Assembly: GCA_027490555.1 (NCBI GenBank)
Contig: JAIXXW010000142.1
Span: forward strand, 1-9,114
Reading direction: 5' to 3'
Length of the DNA: 9,114 bases
Source of the DNA: Comamonadaceae bacterium
Lineage (GTDB): Bacteria > Pseudomonadota > Gammaproteobacteria > Burkholderiales > Burkholderiaceae_C
The notes beneath the pieces were generated by a model. That model was not told the DNA's origin. It saw nothing but the letters and a program-made list of their open reading frames with translations, and did no database searches. This document shows positions 6,775 to 9,114 of this stretch, piece after piece. Made by a program: the position numbers and the translations under genes. The number at the start of each line of letters is the position of its first letter. The stretch's first letter is position 1.

Positions 6775-7076
6775 TGCTCCGACACATCGTGATGTGGCAA
6801 CTGCACCCGCAGGCCGAGGGCGCGGACAAGGCCAGCAACCTCGCCAAAGCCAAGGCCCTGTTGCTCTCATGTGCGCAAGTCGTGCCCGGCATCCGGACCT
6901 TTGAAGTGGCCACCGCCACCCCGGGCATGGACTGCAGCAGCGACCTGGTGCTGCACATGCTGGTGGATGACGCGCAGGTGCTAGCGGCCTACCAAAATCA
7001 CCCGCAACATCTGGCCATCAAACCTTTCATGAAAGCCGTGGTGCAAGAGCGCCGCTGCATGGACTACCTGGTCTGA
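6774..7076 (+). CDS. Dabb-domain (stress-responsive alpha/beta barrel) protein
   Basis: This is a 100-residue cytoplasmic protein with no signal peptide or membrane segment. The pattern MLRHIVMWQL at the start, a central helix, VLHMLVDD, then AAYQNHPQH and a C-terminal strand is typical of the Dabb family of dimeric ferredoxin-like alpha/beta barrels. Some members of that superfamily bind or convert small hydrophobic or polyketide-like molecules; many have no known function. The start is the ATG overlapping the upstream stop by one base (TGATG), with GAGGAGG at ideal distance, so it is coupled to the acyl-CoA dehydrogenase. The tight link suggests a role with the same acyl substrate or product, but this is inference. 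No catalytic residue can be assigned with confidence. Confidence 0.85.
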   Translation: MLRHIVMWQLHPQAEGADKASNLAKAKALLLSCAQVVPGIRTFEVATATPGMDCSSDLVLHMLVDDAQVLAAYQNHPQHLAIKPFMKAVVQERRCMDYLV

Positions 7077-7119
7077 CCCCTCACCCCCACTGCCCATTGG
7101 GCGAACAAGGATTTTTTTC

Positions 7120-7911
7120 ATGGCACGCAGCATCCAACAACTTTTCGACCTGACTGGCCAGGTCGCCCTCGTCACCGGTGGCTCGCGCGGACTGGGCCTG
7201 CAAATGGCCCATGCGCTGGGCGAGGCCGGCGCCAAGATCATGCTCAGCTCGCGCAAGGCGGCCGACCTGGAGGAGGCCGCTGCCGAACTGCAGGCCGCGG
7301 GCATCGATGCGCGCTGGATCGCCGCCGACTGCGGCAAGGAAGAGGACATCCGCCGCCTGGTGGCTGACACCATGGCGCGCATGGGCCCCATCGACATCCT
7401 GGTGAACAACGCGGGCGCGACCTGGGGTGCGCCGGCCGAGCAGCACCCGGTCGAGGCCTGGGACAAGGTGATGAACCTCAATGTCCGGGGTTATTTCATC
7501 CTGTCGCAAGAGGTGGCCAACCGCAGCTTCATCCCGCGTGGCAAAGGCCGCATCCTGAATGTGGCCTCGATCGCCGGTCTGGCGGGCAACCCTTCCGAGA
7601 TGAAAACCATCGCCTACAACACCTCCAAAGGCGCGGTGATCAACTTCACCCGTGCCCTGGCCGGGGAGTGGGGCGAGCATGGCATCACCGTGAATGCCAT
7701 TTGCCCGGGCTTTTTCCCCAGCAAAATGACCCATGGCCTGCTCGAGAAGCTCGGAGCCGACAAGATGGCCCAGGGCGCGCCCTTGCGTCGTCTGGGCGAT
7801 GACGAAGACCTCAAAGGCCTGGCCGTGCTGTTCGCATCGGACGCGGGCAAACACATCACCGGCCAATGGCTGGCGGTGGACGGTGGCGTCAGCGCCATCA
7901 TCGGCGGTTGA
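7120..7911 (+). CDS. Short-chain dehydrogenase/reductase (RhlG / gluconate-5-dehydrogenase-like)
   Basis: This is a classical SDR of 263 residues that should interconvert a hydroxyl and a ketone group using NAD(P)H. Motifs are TGGSRGLG (19-26) for the cofactor, NNAG (96-99), and the catalytic tetrad Asn121, Ser150, Tyr166 and Lys170 (AYNTSKGAV). Arg45 after the second strand and the Arg in TGGSRG favour NADP(H). From memory, NNAGATWGA and the stretch around FFPSKMT (198-204) resemble RhlG, a 3-oxoacyl reductase; automatic annotation would probably say gluconate 5-dehydrogenase or 3-oxoacyl-ACP reductase. AAGGA at 7107-7111 gives the start, 43 bases after the Dabb stop. Because the bifunctional protein already oxidises (S)-3-hydroxyacyl-CoA, this enzyme probably acts on another stereoisomer or position, which is inference. 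Confidence 0.92.
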   Translation: MARSIQQLFDLTGQVALVTGGSRGLGLQMAHALGEAGAKIMLSSRKAADLEEAAAELQAAGIDARWIAADCGKEEDIRRLVADTMARMGPIDILVNNAGATWGAPAEQHPVEAWDKVMNLNVRGYFILSQEVANRSFIPRGKGRILNVASIAGLAGNPSEMKTIAYNTSKGAVINFTRALAGEWGEHGITVNAICPGFFPSKMTHGLLEKLGADKMAQGAPLRRLGDDEDLKGLAVLFASDAGKHITGQWLAVDGGVSAIIGG

Positions 7912-7930
7912 GGAGCAGGCGGACTGCAAG

Positions 7931-8353
7931 ATGAGCATCCCCTTCGGCGTCAAAATCCCCTTTGTCGAACACCTGGGCTTCAGCCTGGAGAGGTTTGACA
8001 ATGGCCAGTCCGAGCTGCGGTTCGCCCCACGGCCCGAGCACTGCAACTCGTTCGATGTCACCCACGGTGGCGCGGTCATGACCTTTTTGGACGTGGTCAT
8101 GGCCACCGCAGCGCGCAGCGTCGACCCGGACATGGGCGTGGTCACCATCGAGATGAAGACCACCTTCATGCGCCCGGCCAAAGTGTCCCCAGGCCAAGCC
8201 CTGGTGGGCCAAGGCCTGTTGCAACACCGCACGCGCAGCATGGCCTTCACCGAAGGCAGTGTGTTCGATGCCCAAGGCCAGTTGTGCGCCCGGGCCACGG
8301 GCACCTTCAAGTACGTGAGCCGGCGCGAATCGCCCGCCATCTCGACCGATTAA
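7931..8353 (+). CDS. PaaI-type hotdog-fold acyl-CoA thioesterase
   Basis: This predicted cytosolic thioesterase hydrolyses an acyl-CoA to free acid and CoA. It has 140 residues, the usual size for PaaI-like hotdog proteins. The hallmark is NSFDVTHGGAVMTFLD: HGG at 45-47 starts the central helix and Asp54 stands 9 residues after the His, where PaaI has its catalytic Asp. The strand TIEMKTTFMRPA (72-83) and the C-terminal strands TEGSVFD and ARATGTFKYV complete the fold. The ATG at 7931 is chosen because HLGF and the hotdog core follow at normal distance; the ribosome binding site is poor (AGGCGG at 7917-7922, or the AGGAG at 7911-7915 that is too distant), so expression may depend on coupling to the SDR gene 19 bases upstream. 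Its likely role is to release CoA from stalled intermediates. Confidence 0.9.
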   Translation: MSIPFGVKIPFVEHLGFSLERFDNGQSELRFAPRPEHCNSFDVTHGGAVMTFLDVVMATAARSVDPDMGVVTIEMKTTFMRPAKVSPGQALVGQGLLQHRTRSMAFTEGSVFDAQGQLCARATGTFKYVSRRESPAISTD

Positions 8354-8380
8354 TCCTTTCAAACCCAACGGAGACCCCCC

Positions 8381-9114
8381 ATGCCCACCAACCAACGCAT
8401 CGTTCTGGACAACCGCCCGCAAGGCGAGGCCACGGTCAGCAACTTCAAAATGGTCGAGCTGCCCGTGCCCGAGCTGCAAGACGGTCAGGTGCTGGTTCGC
8501 CACCACTACCTGAGCCTGGACCCCTACATGCGCGGCCGCATGAACGACAGCAAGAGTTATGCGCAGCCCCAGCCACTGGGCGAGGTCATGATCGGTGGCA
8601 CCGTGGGTGAGGTGGTCGACAGCCGCCACCCCAAATTCAAGGCGGGTGACCAGGTGGTCGGCATGGGCGGTTGGCAAACCTACAGCGTGGTGGATGCCAA
8701 CCAGGTCGGTGCCCTGCGCAAGGTCGACACCACCCATGTGCCCCTGTCGCACTACCTGGGCGCGGTGGGCATGCCCGGTGTGACCGCCTGGTATGGCCTG
8801 GTCAAGATCATTGCCCCCAAGGCCGGAGAGACCGTCACGGTGAGCGCCGCCAGCGGGGCCGTGGGCAGCGCTTACGGTGCATTGGCCAAGGCGCGTGGCT
8901 GCCGTGTGGTGGGCATCGCCGGTGGCAAGGACAAGTGCGATTACGTGGTCAAGGAGCTGGGCTTTGACGCCTGCATCGACTACAAGGAACACGCGGATTA
9001 CCTGAGCCTGTCCAAGGCCTTGCGCCAAGCCTGTCCGAACGGCATCGATGGCCATTTTGAAAACGTGGGCGGCATGGTGCTGGACGCGGTGATGCTGCGC
9101 ACCAACGCCTTTGC
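8381..9114 (+). CDS. NADPH-dependent MDR oxidoreductase, CurA/leukotriene-reductase type (3' partial)
   Basis: This zinc-independent medium-chain reductase reduces the C=C bond of alpha,beta-unsaturated carbonyls with NADPH, as do E. coli curcumin reductase CurA and mammalian prostaglandin reductases. The start ATG at 8381 has GGAG at 8370-8373. The frame is open to the window edge, giving 244 residues of an expected 340 or so. Visible features are the N-terminal GroES-like domain with LSLDPYMRGRM (44-54), GDQVVG (89-94), GMPGVTAWYGL (130-140), and the Rossmann nucleotide site SAASGAVGSAYGALAK (155-170) followed by GCRVVGIAGGKDKC (173-186), where the Lys is typical for NADPH. The zinc-binding cysteines and His of alcohol dehydrogenases are absent, as expected. 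It lies 27 bases after the thioesterase, probably in the same operon. The natural substrate is unknown. Confidence 0.93.
   Translation, partial: MPTNQRIVLDNRPQGEATVSNFKMVELPVPELQDGQVLVRHHYLSLDPYMRGRMNDSKSYAQPQPLGEVMIGGTVGEVVDSRHPKFKAGDQVVGMGGWQTYSVVDANQVGALRKVDTTHVPLSHYLGAVGMPGVTAWYGLVKIIAPKAGETVTVSAASGAVGSAYGALAKARGCRVVGIAGGKDKCDYVVKELGFDACIDYKEHADYLSLSKALRQACPNGIDGHFENVGGMVLDAVMLRTNAF

Noticed and set aside
4900..6870. 656-codon open frame on the - strand opposite the acyl-CoA dehydrogenase
   Set aside because: Shadow frame with His/Gly/Gln-rich composition; all the catalytic motifs are in the + strand frame.
7092..7102. GCCC-ATT-GGGC stem-loop before the SDR gene
   Set aside because: Only four pairs, and the following T run (7112-7118) starts nine bases later, next to the ribosome binding site; too weak for a terminator.
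7898..9055. 385-codon open frame on the - strand opposite the thioesterase and MDR genes
   Set aside because: Shadow of two well-supported + strand genes; no domain recognised.

Overview
The window is a gene-dense, GC-rich stretch of bacterial chromosome with every gene on the + strand. Protein content (LIV-type ABC ATPases beside a complete acyl-CoA beta-oxidation set), strong G/C third-position bias and purine-rich ribosome binding sites suggest a betaproteobacterium, probably Burkholderiales (Comamonadaceae-like). This is judged from protein character only, without any database search. There are no RNA genes, insertion sequences, CRISPR arrays or phage genes that I can see.

Layout. (1) 1-1430: the end of a branched-chain amino acid/carboxylate type ABC importer operon, with livG (5' end cut by the window edge) and livF in a one-base stop/start overlap. 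(2) 1431-1553: the only long regulatory gap, and AT-rich. It holds a rho-independent terminator for the liv operon, a candidate promoter that reuses part of that terminator, and a dyad that looks like a TetR-type operator just downstream of the -10. (3) 1554-4861: a bifunctional enoyl-CoA hydratase/3-hydroxyacyl-CoA dehydrogenase (FadB/FadJ type) and a thiolase. (4) 4862-4959: a 98-base gap with a long hairpin ending in a T run, a terminator or attenuator inside the gene set. (5) 4960-8353: a long acyl-CoA dehydrogenase, a small Dabb-domain protein overlapping it by one base, an RhlG-like short-chain dehydrogenase and a PaaI-type hotdog thioesterase. (6) 8381-9114: a CurA-type, zinc-independent NADPH oxidoreductase cut by the right edge.

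How it fits together. The acyl-CoA dehydrogenase makes the 2-enoyl-CoA, the bifunctional protein hydrates and oxidises it, and the thiolase releases acetyl-CoA, so one full turn of beta-oxidation is encoded. The SDR, the enoyl-reductase-like MDR and the thioesterase are auxiliary functions suited to unusual (unsaturated, oxo- or hydroxy-substituted) acyl chains or to recycling CoA. The importer next door may bring in a carboxylate feeding this pathway, but the terminator between them shows they are separate transcription units. The substrate cannot be read from the sequence.

The most notable observation is in the transporter. LivF has Arg in place of the invariant Walker A Lys and Gln at the H-loop, while LivG has a degenerate signature (LTYAE). 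All three changes fall in the same composite ATP site and leave the other site canonical, predicting an asymmetric ATPase pair. I found no clearly new biological system; the rest looks like a catabolic locus with compact regulation.
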